Source: Shinella sp. XGS7 (GTDB lineage: Bacteria; Pseudomonadota; Gammaproteobacteria; Burkholderiales; Burkholderiaceae_C). From it: DNA of 64,000 nt. The notes under the pieces were generated by a model. It was not told where the DNA came from. It did not search any database and saw only the letters and a program-made list of their open reading frames with translations. Below, one piece after another: positions 8,793 to 16,581 of the stretch (positions are counted from its first letter, which is position 1; each line of letters starts with the position of its first letter). The DNA lies in assembly GCF_020535565.1 (NCBI RefSeq), contig NZ_CP084758.1, positions 3,733,001 through 3,797,000 on the forward strand. Direction: 5' to 3'. The position numbers were made by a program, and so were the translations under genes.

Positions 8793-10178
8793 CTACCAGC
8801 GGCAACCCTTGTCGCTGCCCGCGCCCAGCACCAGGGGCACGGCGGCGAGCAGGCCCTTGTCGGCATGGGCCTCGCGGCAGTCCTTGCGGGCCGCATCCTC
8901 GATGCCTTGCTGCAGCTTGTTCTTGCGCTCGGGCGGATGCGGCATCAGCTGCAACACGCCACGCGACTCGCGGCCCGCGGTCTCGCCGCCGCGCGGCAGG
9001 CTCAGATTGAGTTTGGGCGCGGGGGCGCTGGCCGCGGCCGAGGGCGGCGTGGCCACATCCTGGCCGAGCCGGGGCCCGGCATCCGGCGCACCGATGAGGG
9101 GGGGCGGCGGCACGGCCGGCAGCAGGGCCGGCGCGGCCGGGGCCCTGGGCAGGGCCTCATTCGGGGTCGGGGCCGTGCTGCCGCTGCCGCTGCTCAGCGG
9201 GGCCAGCGGCGCGCTGGCCCGCTGCAGGCTGCTGCTGGCCGTGCCCGTGGCCGGCAGCTGCTGCAGACGCGGCTCGGGCAGGCTGGGGGCGGCCGGGGCC
9301 GGACTCAGCAGTTCGGGCGCGCTGGCGGCCGCGGCGGCCGGACTGAGCGGGGCCAGGCGCTCGGCCGGCTCAGGCAATGCACTGCGGCCCACCGGGGCGG
9401 CCAGGCTGCGCGTGACCGGCTCGGGCAAGGCAGGCAGTTCGGCCGCGGGCAGCGGGCTCAGGCTGGGCGCCGCCGCGGCCGGCAGGGATTCGCGCGCCAG
9501 GGGGGCGGGCGCGAGCTGGGGCAGGCGCGGAGCACGGGGGGCGGGTGGCAGGGCCTCACTCGCGAGCTCAGGCGCGAGTGCCAGGCCGGCCGCCGGCACG
9601 GTGCCCGGGCGCTCGCTGGGCGCGGCGGGCGCCGTCAGCTCTCGCAGGACCTGGGGCGGCAGGCTCGGGGCCTCGGGCAGCTTCTGCAGGGGCTCGGGGC
9701 TTGTCGCCTCAGCGCCCGGCACCGGTTCGGGCCGCGGCAGCTGGGGCGCCGAGGTCTCACCTTCCAGCCGCTGGCCGGTCTGCTCATTCCAGAGGCCTTC
9801 GCGGGCGGCGCCAAGTGTGGGCGGCAAGGCCCGGGCCTCGTCCTCACGCCGCACCTGGCCGCCGACGCGCTCGCCACGGGCCCGACCCACGGGGCCCTGG
9901 GCCTGGCGCGGTGTCTCGGGCGGGGCAGCCCGCGGCGGGCCGGGGCGCGGATCGCTGGGCTCGCCGCTGCGCAGGCGCACGCTCAGCGATCCCCAGACGC
10001 CCTCCCCCGGCCTGGCGCTGCCGCCCGGGGCATTGCCCACCAGCAGCACCAGCCAGAGATGCAGCAGCAGGGCCAGCAGCAGGGCGCGGCCGAGCTGCGG
10101 ATCGCGGCTCAGGGCCGAGGGCAAGGGGATGAGCGGCCCGCCCCAGGAGGGGCGGGGCCAGTTCAGAGCGAAGGACAC
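8793..10178 (-). CDS. Pro/Ala-rich single-helix membrane protein of unknown function (TonB-like layout)
   Basis: I do not recognise a named family. The 461-residue protein starts at GTG (10178). It has a short basic N-terminus, one hydrophobic helix (LLLALLLHLWLVLLVG, about residues 32-47) and the phrase GGSARPGEGVWGSLSVRL just after it. About 300 residues of low-complexity Pro, Ala, Leu and Ser follow, then a short C-terminal domain with two cysteines (KDCREAHADK and DKGCRW). The layout resembles TonB-like or periplasm-spanning proteins: cytoplasmic stub, anchor, extended rod and small terminal domain. The extended opposite-strand reading is a GC shadow. It is convergent with the hydrolase gene. 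Confidence 0.7.
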   Translation of the reverse strand: MSFALNWPRPSWGGPLIPLPSALSRDPQLGRALLLALLLHLWLVLLVGNAPGGSARPGEGVWGSLSVRLRSGEPSDPRPGPPRAAPPETPRQAQGPVGRARGERVGGQVRREDEARALPPTLGAAREGLWNEQTGQRLEGETSAPQLPRPEPVPGAEATSPEPLQKLPEAPSLPPQVLRELTAPAAPSERPGTVPAAGLALAPELASEALPPAPRAPRLPQLAPAPLARESLPAAAAPSLSPLPAAELPALPEPVTRSLAAPVGRSALPEPAERLAPLSPAAAAASAPELLSPAPAAPSLPEPRLQQLPATGTASSSLQRASAPLAPLSSGSGSTAPTPNEALPRAPAAPALLPAVPPPPLIGAPDAGPRLGQDVATPPSAAASAPAPKLNLSLPRGGETAGRESRGVLQLMPHPPERKNKLQQGIEDAARKDCREAHADKGLLAAVPLVLGAGSDKGCRW

Positions 10179-10260
10179 GGCGCGCAGTGTCGCCCAGCGG
10201 CTTGCTGCACCGCAACCGGCAGCGTGGCCGGAGTTTCACCAATGAACGGTGACGCGCACG

Positions 10261-10317
10261 GATCAAGCGGCCAGCTGCGGCCGCCGCTGGATGGATCAGG
10301 CGGCCAGCTGCGGCCGC
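10261..10317. repeat. Tandem duplication with a 33-bp period at the 3' end of the threonine dehydrogenase gene
   Basis: The 24-base unit starting GATCAGGCGGCCAGCTG (10294-10317) recurs at 10261-10284 with one mismatch. The inner copy encodes the last residues and stop of the dehydrogenase; the outer copy lies just past the stop and repeats the same codons. It looks like a recent slip or duplication of the gene's tail. Confidence 0.85.
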
Positions 10318-11243
10318 AGCTGGGTAAGCATGTCCTGCGCCATGGCGGCCAGGTCGTACTCCAGCTTCCAGCCCCAGTCGGCCTGGGCCACGCGGTCGTC
10401 GATGCGCTGGGGCCAGCTGGCGGCGATGGCCTGGCGGAAGTCGGGCGCGTAGTCGATCTGGAAGTCCGGGATGTGCTTCTTGATCTCGGCCGCGATCTCG
10501 GCGGGGGTGAAGCTCACACCGGCCAGGTTGTAGCTGCCGCGCTGGGTGATGGCCTCGGCCGGGGCCTCCATCAGCTCGATCGTGGCGCGCAGCGCATCGG
10601 GCATGTACATCATGGGCAAGGCCTGACCCTGCTCCAGGAAGCAGGTGTAGCGGCCGGCCTTGAGCGCGCCGTGGAAGATGTCGATGGCGTAGTCCGTGGT
10701 GCCGCCGCCGGGCGGGGTCTTGTAGCTGATCAGGCCCGGGTAGCGCAGGCTGCGCACGTCCACGCCGTGCTTGGCGTGGTACCAGGCGCACCAGCGCTCG
10801 CCGGCCAGCTTGGAGATGCCATAGATGGTGGTGGGATCCATCACCGTGGTCTGGGGCGTGTCCAGGGCGGGCGTGCTGGGGCCGAAGGCCGCGATGGAGC
10901 TGGGCCAGAAGATCTTGTCCAGCTTCTGGGTGCGGGCCAGCTCCAGCACATTGAGCAGGCCCTTCATGTTCAGGTCCCAGGCCCACATCGGGTGCTGCTC
11001 GCCGGTGGCGGAGAGTGCAGCGGCCAGGTGGTAGATCTGGGTGATGCCATGGCGCTTGACCACCGCGGCCAGGGCGGCGGCGTCGGTCACGTCCAGCATC
11101 TCGTGGCGCAGGGCCGGCACGCGGCCCTCAGGGGCCACATCGCTGGTGATGACGTTGTCATTGCCGTGGCGCTGGGCGAGCTCCACCGCCAGCTCGCTGC
11201 CGATCTGGCCGTTGGCGCCGATGATCAGGATCTTGGTCGTCAT
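10296..11243 (-). CDS. L-threonine 3-dehydrogenase, short-chain (extended SDR/epimerase-like) type
   Basis: Oxidises L-threonine to 2-amino-3-ketobutyrate with NAD+. The 315-residue protein is an extended SDR: Rossmann motif GANGQIG at residues 9-15 and catalytic Tyr141-Lys145 in YGISK. The segment FWPSSIAAFGPSTP is typical of the epimerase-like threonine dehydrogenases, distinct from the zinc-dependent medium-chain Tdh of E. coli. It starts 26 bp downstream of kbl, whose enzyme uses its unstable product, so the pair forms a two-gene pathway. The function rests on family resemblance plus the kbl context. Confidence 0.92.
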   Translation of the reverse strand: MTTKILIIGANGQIGSELAVELAQRHGNDNVITSDVAPEGRVPALRHEMLDVTDAAALAAVVKRHGITQIYHLAAALSATGEQHPMWAWDLNMKGLLNVLELARTQKLDKIFWPSSIAAFGPSTPALDTPQTTVMDPTTIYGISKLAGERWCAWYHAKHGVDVRSLRYPGLISYKTPPGGGTTDYAIDIFHGALKAGRYTCFLEQGQALPMMYMPDALRATIELMEAPAEAITQRGSYNLAGVSFTPAEIAAEIKKHIPDFQIDYAPDFRQAIAASWPQRIDDRVAQADWGWKLEYDLAAMAQDMLTQLRPQLAA

Positions 11244-11269
11244 GGTCGTTCTGTGTACTGCTGGTGGGT

Positions 11270-12469
11270 TTACTGGATCAGGCCCAGCTCGCAGCCGGCC
11301 TGGGCGAAGGCGGCCACCGCCTTCTCGAGATGCTCGCGCTCATGCACGGCCGAGAGCTGCACGCGGATGCGCGCCTGGCCCTTGGGCACCACGGGATAGA
11401 AGAAGCCCACGGCATAGACGCCCAGCTCCAGGATGCGGGCACTGAGCTTCTGGGCCATCACCGCGTCGTAGACCATGATGGGCACGATGGGGTGGGTGCC
11501 GGGCTTGATCTCGAAGCCGGCGGCCTGGATGGCCTCGCGGAAGTAGGCGGTGTTGGCCTCCAGCTTGTCGCGCAGGGCGGTGGAGGCTTCCAGGATGTCC
11601 AGCACCGCGATGGAGGCGCCCACGATGCTGGGCGCCACGGTGTTGGAGAAGAGATAGGGCCGCGAGCGCTGGCGCAGCCATTCCACCACCTCGCGCTTGC
11701 CCGACGTATAGCCGCCCGAAGCACCGCCAAGCGCCTTGCCGAGCGTGCCGGTGATGATGTCGACCCGGCCCTCCACGCCGCAATGCTCGGCCGATCCACG
11801 GCCGTGCCTGCCGACGAAGCCGACGGCATGGCTGTCGTCCACCATGACCATCGCGCCGTATTTTTCCGCAAGATCGCAGACGCCCTGAAGGTTGGCGATG
11901 ATGCCGTCCATCGAGAAGACGCCGTCCGTCGCGATCATCTTGAAGCGGCTGCCCTCGGCCTTCTTCAGCTCCTCCTCCAGCGCCGCCATGTCGTTGTTGG
12001 CATAGCGGAAGCGTTTCGCCTTGGAGAGCCGCACGCCGTCGATGATCGAGGCATGGTTCAGCGCATCGGAAATGATGGCGTCCTCCTCCCCGAGCAGGGT
12101 CTCGAAGAGACCGCCATTGGCATCGAAGCAGGACGAATAGAGGATCGTGTCTTCCAGTCCGAGGAAGCTGGAGATGCGCGCTTCAAGCTGCTTGTGTTCC
12201 TCCTGCGTGCCGCAGATGAAGCGCACGCTGGACAGGCCATAGCCATGGGTGCGCAGGGCCTCGTGGGCGGCCTCAATGACCTGGGGGTGGGAGGACAGGC
12301 CCAGGTAGTTGTTGGCGCAGAGATTGATCACCTCGCGGCCATCGGCCGTGCGCACCACCGCGCCCTGGGGGCTGCTGATGATGCGCTCGCTCTTGTACAG
12401 GCCCGCCTCGCGGATGCCGGCCAATTCGGTCTGCAGATGGGCGTAAAAGTCTTGGGCGCTGGCGCTCAT
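11270..12469 (-). CDS. kbl: 2-amino-3-ketobutyrate CoA ligase (glycine C-acetyltransferase)
   Basis: A PLP-dependent alpha-oxoamine synthase that splits 2-amino-3-ketobutyrate with CoA into glycine and acetyl-CoA. Its 399 residues match E. coli Kbl (398). The PLP lysine lies in [11 protein letters not shown] at about residue 245; [13 protein letters not shown] is also present. The start [12 protein letters not shown] at 12469 follows a GGAGA-like site, and upstream extension would enter the operator region. Bases about 11700-12235 have Rhizobiales-like residues ([19 protein letters not shown]) and codons, with betaproteobacterial style on both sides. Confidence 0.97.
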   Translation of the reverse strand: MSASAQDFYAHLQTELAGIREAGLYKSERIISSPQGAVVRTADGREVINLCANNYLGLSSHPQVIEAAHEALRTHGYGLSSVRFICGTQEEHKQLEARISSFLGLEDTILYSSCFDANGGLFETLLGEEDAIISDALNHASIIDGVRLSKAKRFRYANNDMAALEEELKKAEGSRFKMIATDGVFSMDGIIANLQGVCDLAEKYGAMVMVDDSHAVGFVGRHGRGSAEHCGVEGRVDIITGTLGKALGGASGGYTSGKREVVEWLRQRSRPYLFSNTVAPSIVGASIAVLDILEASTALRDKLEANTAYFREAIQAAGFEIKPGTHPIVPIMVYDAVMAQKLSARILELGVYAVGFFYPVVPKGQARIRVQLSAVHEREHLEKAVAAFAQAGCELGLIQ

Positions 12470-12509
12470 GCTGGGCTCTCCTGGTGCACAATTCACTAAA
12501 CAGAACGTG

Positions 12510-12525
12510 GTTCGATATATCGAAC
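12510..12525. promoter_or_regulatory. Perfect 16-bp palindrome, candidate operator between kbl and the XRE-cupin gene
   Basis: GTTCGATATATCGAAC is its own reverse complement. It lies in the 95-bp divergent intergenic region, 41 bp upstream of kbl and 40 bp upstream of the regulator gene. Its AT-rich core stands out in this GC-rich DNA. The position suggests autoregulation and control of kbl-tdh by the adjacent XRE-cupin protein; that pairing is inferred. Confidence 0.75.
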
Positions 12526-12564
12526 TTTCGTGCAGTATCTGAGAATTGCTTTTCAAGGTCAAGC

Positions 12565-13143
12565 ATGTCCGCCAACCTGTCCGAGTCGCTGGAGCCGCCC
12601 AAGGTCGGTGCCACCCTGCAGAACCTGCGCCAGGCCCAGGGCCTGTCGCTGGACGAGCTCTCGCGCCGTGCGGGCGTGTCCAAGTCCATGCTCTCGCAGA
12701 TCGAGCGCAACCAGGCCAACCCGACGGTGGCCGTGGTCTGGCGCCTGGCCAATGCGCTGCGGGTGGAGCTCTCGGAGCTGCTCAGCGGCGAGCGCCCGGC
12801 GGCGCCGGCCATCGAGACCGTGGCCGCACACGCCACGCCCAGCCTGGCCAGCCCGGACGGGCTGTGCACCCTGCGCATCCTGGGGCCGATTGATCTGGCC
12901 GGCCAGTTCGAGTGGTACGAGCTGACGGTGCAGCCCGGCGGCGCCCTGGAGTCGGCCGCGCATGAGCCGGGCTCGCGCGAGCACCTCTCGGTGCTGGGCG
13001 GTGAGCTGGAGGTGAGCGCGGGCGGCCTGAAGCAGACGCTCAAGAGCGGCGAGACCGCGCGCTATGCGGTGGACGGGCCGCATGCCATCCGCAACCGCAG
13101 CGCGGACCCGGCCACGGCCCTACTCGTGGTGCTCCACCCCTAG
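12565..13143 (+). CDS. XRE-family transcriptional regulator with C-terminal cupin domain
   Basis: A 192-residue DNA-binding regulator. A helix-turn-helix of the XRE/Cro type spans about residues 15-70 ([20 protein letters not shown]), followed by a small cupin sensor domain of about 90 residues ([15 protein letters not shown] to HAIRNRS). Such proteins often control amino-acid or amine catabolism and sense a small ligand in the cupin. It is divergent from kbl-tdh with a perfect palindrome between them, which suggests it controls threonine breakdown. The ATG at 12565 was chosen because the HTH starts soon after and longer reading would run through the palindrome. Its 3' end overlaps the convergent YihY gene by 24 bp. 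Confidence 0.9.
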   Translation: MSANLSESLEPPKVGATLQNLRQAQGLSLDELSRRAGVSKSMLSQIERNQANPTVAVVWRLANALRVELSELLSGERPAAPAIETVAAHATPSLASPDGLCTLRILGPIDLAGQFEWYELTVQPGGALESAAHEPGSREHLSVLGGELEVSAGGLKQTLKSGETARYAVDGPHAIRNRSADPATALLVVLHP

Positions 13144-14358
13144 CAGATCCACCAGGGTGCAGCGGGCCCAGTCGCCACGCTGCCACAGCGGGCTCAGACT
13201 GCCGCCGCGCCGCGCCAGCAGCTGCTGCAGCAGGGGCGCGGCCAGGGTCTGGGCCGGCTCGCACAGCAGCACCAGGCGCTGCTCGCCCGCCTCTTCCAGG
13301 CGGCCCAGCCAATCAAGCGCCAGCAAGGCATCCAGCGAGGGCTCCAGCTGCAGCGGGTCCACCCGCAGACGCTGGGCCAGGCTCTGGGCCGAGAGCCCGG
13401 GCTCGCCGCGCTGGCGCGCCCGCCACAGGGCGCGCACCGCCTCCAGCGCCAGCTCCAGACCCAGGCCCGGGCTCTCGGGCCGGCGCAGCATGCGGCCGCT
13501 GAGCGCCGGCAGATTGGCCGCGATCAGGGCACCCACCAGCATGATCACCCAGCCCAGATAGAGCCAGACCAGGAAGATGGGCACGGCGGCAAAGGCGCCG
13601 TAGAGCGTGGAATAGGTCGGCACCTGCTTGACGTACCAGGCCAGCAGGGACTTGGCCACATCAAAGGCCAGGGCCACGAAGAGCCCGCCGGCCAGGGCGT
13701 GGCGCCAGCGCACATGGGTGTTGGGCACGTAGTGGAAAAGCCCCGCCACCGCCACCCACAGCACCAGCAGCTCCACCAGGCGGAAGAGCAGGCGCAGGTC
13801 ACCGGACATATCGCTCATCAGGCCCTTGCCGGCCGAGATGGCATAGCCCGTGAGCGTGAGGCTGCCGCCCAGCAGCAGGGGGCCCAGGGTCAGCGCCGCC
13901 CAGTAGACCAGCACCCGCTGCACCATGGGCCGCGGGCGCTTGACCCGCCAGATGGTGTTGAGCGTGCGGTCGATGGTGAACATCAGGGCCAGGGCCGTGC
14001 CACCCAGCACCACCAGGCCGGCCAGACCCAGGCGGTTGGCCTTGGCGGCAAACTGGGTCAGCGCGCCCAGCACCGGCTTGGCGATATTGGGCGGGATCAG
14101 GCTCTTCAGGAAGTACTGCTCCAGCGACTGCTGAAAGCTGGCAAAGATGGGAAAGGCGGTGAACAGGGCCAGGGCCACGGTGAGCAGGGGTACCAGCGAG
14201 ATCAGGGTGGTGAAGGTAAGGCTGCCCGCGGTCTGGCCCAGCCGGGCCTCGGCAAAACGCAGGCGCAGGGTCTGCAGGGTGGCAAGCCAGGGCCAGTGCA
14301 GCAGACGCTCGCGCAGGCGGCGGCGCAGCGGGCCGGTAGAGAAATTGGAAACCGTCAT
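13120..14358 (-). CDS. YihY/BrkB-family inner-membrane protein with C-terminal extension
   Basis: A 412-residue protein of the YihY (BrkB, formerly 'ribonuclease BN-like') family with about six membrane helices. Typical segments are TAGSLTFTTLISLVPLLTVAL near residue 40, NTIWRVKRPRP and the glycine-rich last helices. After about residue 290 a soluble tail of roughly 110 residues follows (LRVDPLQLEPSLDALLALDW), which looks like a winged-helix fold. Function is unknown; ribonuclease activity once claimed for the family is not supported. The ATG at 14358 is nearly back to back with the DUF2069 gene. Confidence 0.88.
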   Translation of the reverse strand: MTVSNFSTGPLRRRLRERLLHWPWLATLQTLRLRFAEARLGQTAGSLTFTTLISLVPLLTVALALFTAFPIFASFQQSLEQYFLKSLIPPNIAKPVLGALTQFAAKANRLGLAGLVVLGGTALALMFTIDRTLNTIWRVKRPRPMVQRVLVYWAALTLGPLLLGGSLTLTGYAISAGKGLMSDMSGDLRLLFRLVELLVLWVAVAGLFHYVPNTHVRWRHALAGGLFVALAFDVAKSLLAWYVKQVPTYSTLYGAFAAVPIFLVWLYLGWVIMLVGALIAANLPALSGRMLRRPESPGLGLELALEAVRALWRARQRGEPGLSAQSLAQRLRVDPLQLEPSLDALLALDWLGRLEEAGEQRLVLLCEPAQTLAAPLLQQLLARRGGSLSPLWQRGDWARCTLVDLLGVEHHE

Positions 14359-14377
14359 GCTGGCTATGATGCCAGCC

Positions 14378-14842
14378 ATGTCCAGCGCGCCTCCCCCGCC
14401 CTCCCCCCAAGCCCGTGCCGAGAGCGCCTCGGCCAGCCCCTCAAACAACACCCCGACGGCCGCCAGCCTGCGCAGCCAGGCCACACCGCAGGAGCGCTTC
14501 AGCCGCAATCTGGCCCTGCTGAGCCTGATCGCCCTGGCCCTGCTCTGCCTGGCCTGGGAGCTGTGGCTGGCGCCCACGGGCCGCGGCACCCTGGCCATCA
14601 AGGCCCTGCCCCTGCTGATCCCCATCCTGGGCCTGTGGCGCTACCGGCTCTACACCTTCCGCTGGCTGAGCCTGATGATCTGGCTCTACGCCGCCGAAGG
14701 CGCGCTGCGCGCCAGCAGCGACCGTGGGCCCTCGGTGGTCCTGGCCTGGCTGGAGCTGCTGCTGGCCGGCCTGATCTTCAGCGCCTGCGCCCTGCATGTG
14801 CGCCAGCGCCTGGCCGCGGCCAAGCGGGAAGCCTCGGCATGA
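14378..14842 (+). CDS. DUF2069 family membrane protein
   Basis: A small membrane protein of 154 residues. A Ser/Pro/Ala-rich N-terminal tail of about 40 residues is followed by four predicted helices, including NLALLSLIALALLCLAWEL, LPLLIPILGLWRYRLYTFRW and a final LAWLELLLAGLIFSACALHV. The RLYTFRWLSLMIWLY stretch is typical of DUF2069. Starts at 14366 or 14369 are also possible. Its stop overlaps the ATG of the next gene (ATGA), so the two are translationally coupled. No function is known. Confidence 0.8.
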   Translation: MSSAPPPPSPQARAESASASPSNNTPTAASLRSQATPQERFSRNLALLSLIALALLCLAWELWLAPTGRGTLAIKALPLLIPILGLWRYRLYTFRWLSLMIWLYAAEGALRASSDRGPSVVLAWLELLLAGLIFSACALHVRQRLAAAKREASA

Positions 14843-16245
14843 GCGCGGCCTTTCTGGACGCGCTGCGCGCGCTGCTGGGCCCCAGCCAGGTGCTGGAGGG
14901 GGCGGACGCCGCGCCCTTCGAACGCGACTGGCGCAAGCGCTACCAGGGCCGTGCCCTGGCCGTGGCGCGCCCCGGCAGCACGGCCGAGGTGGCGGCTCTC
15001 GTCAAGCTCTGCGCAGCGCATGGTGTGGGTCTGATCCCCCAGGGCGGCAACACCGGCCTGGTGGGCGGCTCCACGCCCGACGAGAGCGGCCGCCAGCTGC
15101 TGCTGAGCCTGGCCCGCATGAACCGCGTGCGCGAGCTGGATGCCGCCAATCTCACACTCACGGTGGAGGCCGGCTGCGTGCTGCAGGCGGTGCAGGAAGC
15201 CGCAGCCGCGCGGGACCTGCTCTTTCCCCTGAGCCTGGGCTCGGAGGGCAGCTGCACCATCGGCGGCAATCTGGCCAGCAATGCCGGTGGCACCCAGGTG
15301 CTGCGCTATGGCAATGCCCGTGAGCTCTGCCTGGGCCTGGAGGTGGTGACGGCCCAGGGCGAGGTCTGGGACGGGCTCTCGGGCCTGCGCAAGAACAACA
15401 CCGGCTACGACCTGCGCGATCTCTTCGTGGGCAGCGAGGGCACGCTGGGCATCATCACGGCGGCCACGCTCAAGCTCTATCCGCGCCCACTGGCGCAGAT
15501 GACGGCCCTGGCCGCCTGTGACAGCCTGGAGTCTGCCGTGGCCCTGCTGGGCCTGGCCCAGGCCCGCGCTGGCTCGGGGCTCACGGGCTTCGAGGTGATG
15601 AACGCCTTCTCGCTGTCCCTGGTGCGGCGCCACTTCCCGCAGCTGACCCAGCCCCTGCCGGCCGCGCCCTGGACGGTGCTGCTGGAGCTCTCCGACAGCG
15701 AGAGCGAGGCCCATGCCCGCGCCCTGTTCGAAGGCCTGCTGGAGCAGGCCCTGGAGCGCGGTTTGATCCTGGACGCGGCGGTGGCGGAGAGCCTGGAGCA
15801 GAGCCAGGCCCTGTGGCATCTGCGCGAGTCCATCCCGCTGGCGCAGAGCGAGGAAGGGCTGAACATCAAGCACGACATCGCCCTGCCCGTCTCGCGCATC
15901 CCGGCTTTCGTGGCCAGCACCGATGCGGCCCTGCAGCGCGCCTTCCCCGGCGTGCGCCTGGTGGACTTCGGCCATCTGGGCGATGGCAATCTGCACTACA
16001 ACGTGCAGGCACCCGAGGGGCAAGATCCGGCCCTGTTCCTGCGCGAGCAGGAGCCCGCGGTGAACGCCCTGGTGTTCGACGCGGTGCAGGCCCATGGCGG
16101 CAGCATCTCGGCCGAGCACGGCATCGGCCGGCTCAAGCGCGAGGAGCTCGCCCGCCGCGGCCATCCGGTAGGCCTGCAGCTGATGCGCGCCATCAAGACA
16201 GCGCTGGACCCGCAGGGCCTGCTGAACCCCGGGCGTCTGCTCTGA
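14839..16245 (+). CDS. FAD-linked oxidoreductase, D-2-hydroxyglutarate/D-lactate dehydrogenase type
   Basis: A 468-residue flavoprotein that oxidises a D-2-hydroxyacid. The FAD-binding (PCMH) domain covers about residues 35-215, with IPQGGNTGLVGGSTP and GGNLASNAGGTQVLRYGN. The C-terminal catalytic domain has VDFGHLGDGNLHYN, whose histidines normally bind metal, and ISAEHGIGRLKRE. These motifs fit D-2-hydroxyglutarate dehydrogenase and GlcD/LldD2-like enzymes; with no glcEF neighbours, the single-subunit hydroxyglutarate dehydrogenase is most likely. In this context it could support SerA by removing D-2-hydroxyglutarate. The start is set by the ATGA overlap with DUF2069. Confidence 0.88.
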   Translation: MSAAFLDALRALLGPSQVLEGADAAPFERDWRKRYQGRALAVARPGSTAEVAALVKLCAAHGVGLIPQGGNTGLVGGSTPDESGRQLLLSLARMNRVRELDAANLTLTVEAGCVLQAVQEAAAARDLLFPLSLGSEGSCTIGGNLASNAGGTQVLRYGNARELCLGLEVVTAQGEVWDGLSGLRKNNTGYDLRDLFVGSEGTLGIITAATLKLYPRPLAQMTALAACDSLESAVALLGLAQARAGSGLTGFEVMNAFSLSLVRRHFPQLTQPLPAAPWTVLLELSDSESEAHARALFEGLLEQALERGLILDAAVAESLEQSQALWHLRESIPLAQSEEGLNIKHDIALPVSRIPAFVASTDAALQRAFPGVRLVDFGHLGDGNLHYNVQAPEGQDPALFLREQEPAVNALVFDAVQAHGGSISAEHGIGRLKREELARRGHPVGLQLMRAIKTALDPQGLLNPGRLL

Positions 16246-16273
16246 GCTTTGGCGGTCGAGCCGTCGAAGCGCC

Positions 16274-16507
16274 GGGACACGGGCAGGCCCATCGGCTTCG
16301 TGTCCCCCGGGTCGCTGCGCGCCCCTCCTCCTTGACCTGCGCCGCTGGGCCTACCCGTATCCCGACGCCGGCGCCTTAGGACGTCTGCGCAAGAGAGCCG
16401 CCTCACTTCAGCACGCGAGGGCGGGCAGGCCTGATGCGGAGGTCAAGGAGGAGGCCGCGCAGCGGCCGGGGGACACGCAGCAGCAGGCCTGCCCGCACTC
16501 GCGTGCT
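16274..16507. repeat. Interleaved inverted repeats in a 336-bp intergenic region
   Basis: Two long imperfect inverted repeats are interleaved. Arm A (16300-16337) pairs with A' (16441-16476), about 36 bp with two single-base indels. Arm B (16410-16433) pairs with B' (16484-16507), 23 of 24 bases. Because B lies inside A-A' and B' outside, the two stems cannot nest. A short GGGACAC/GTGTCCC pair (16274-16306) adds a third alternative. No coding potential is seen. It may be a dispersed repeat or a structured 3' region; I cannot tell whether copies occur elsewhere. Confidence 0.8.
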
Positions 16508-16527
16508 CCCGCCCGGCGATCGCAGGC

Positions 16528-16558
16528 CAAAGAAAAAGCCGCCCCGGGGGGCGGCTTC
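16528..16558 (-). terminator. Rho-independent terminator of the second RND operon
   Basis: The stem AAGCCGCCCC / GGGGCGGCTT (16536-16557) is followed on the minus strand by TTTTTCTTT. It lies 24 bp past the RND pump stop. Confidence 0.88.
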
Positions 16559-16581
16559 ACAAGCGGCTTGATCTAGCAAAC

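Noticed and set aside
8865..11399. Long plus-strand open frame of 844 codons
   Set aside because: It is antisense to the Pro/Ala-rich protein and the threonine dehydrogenase; its Gly/Arg/His/Gln composition is typical of a GC-rich shadow frame.
13699..14838. Long upstream extension of the D-2-hydroxyacid dehydrogenase frame
   Set aside because: The extension is antisense to the YihY gene and overlaps DUF2069; the ATGA junction at 14839 gives the normal N-terminus.
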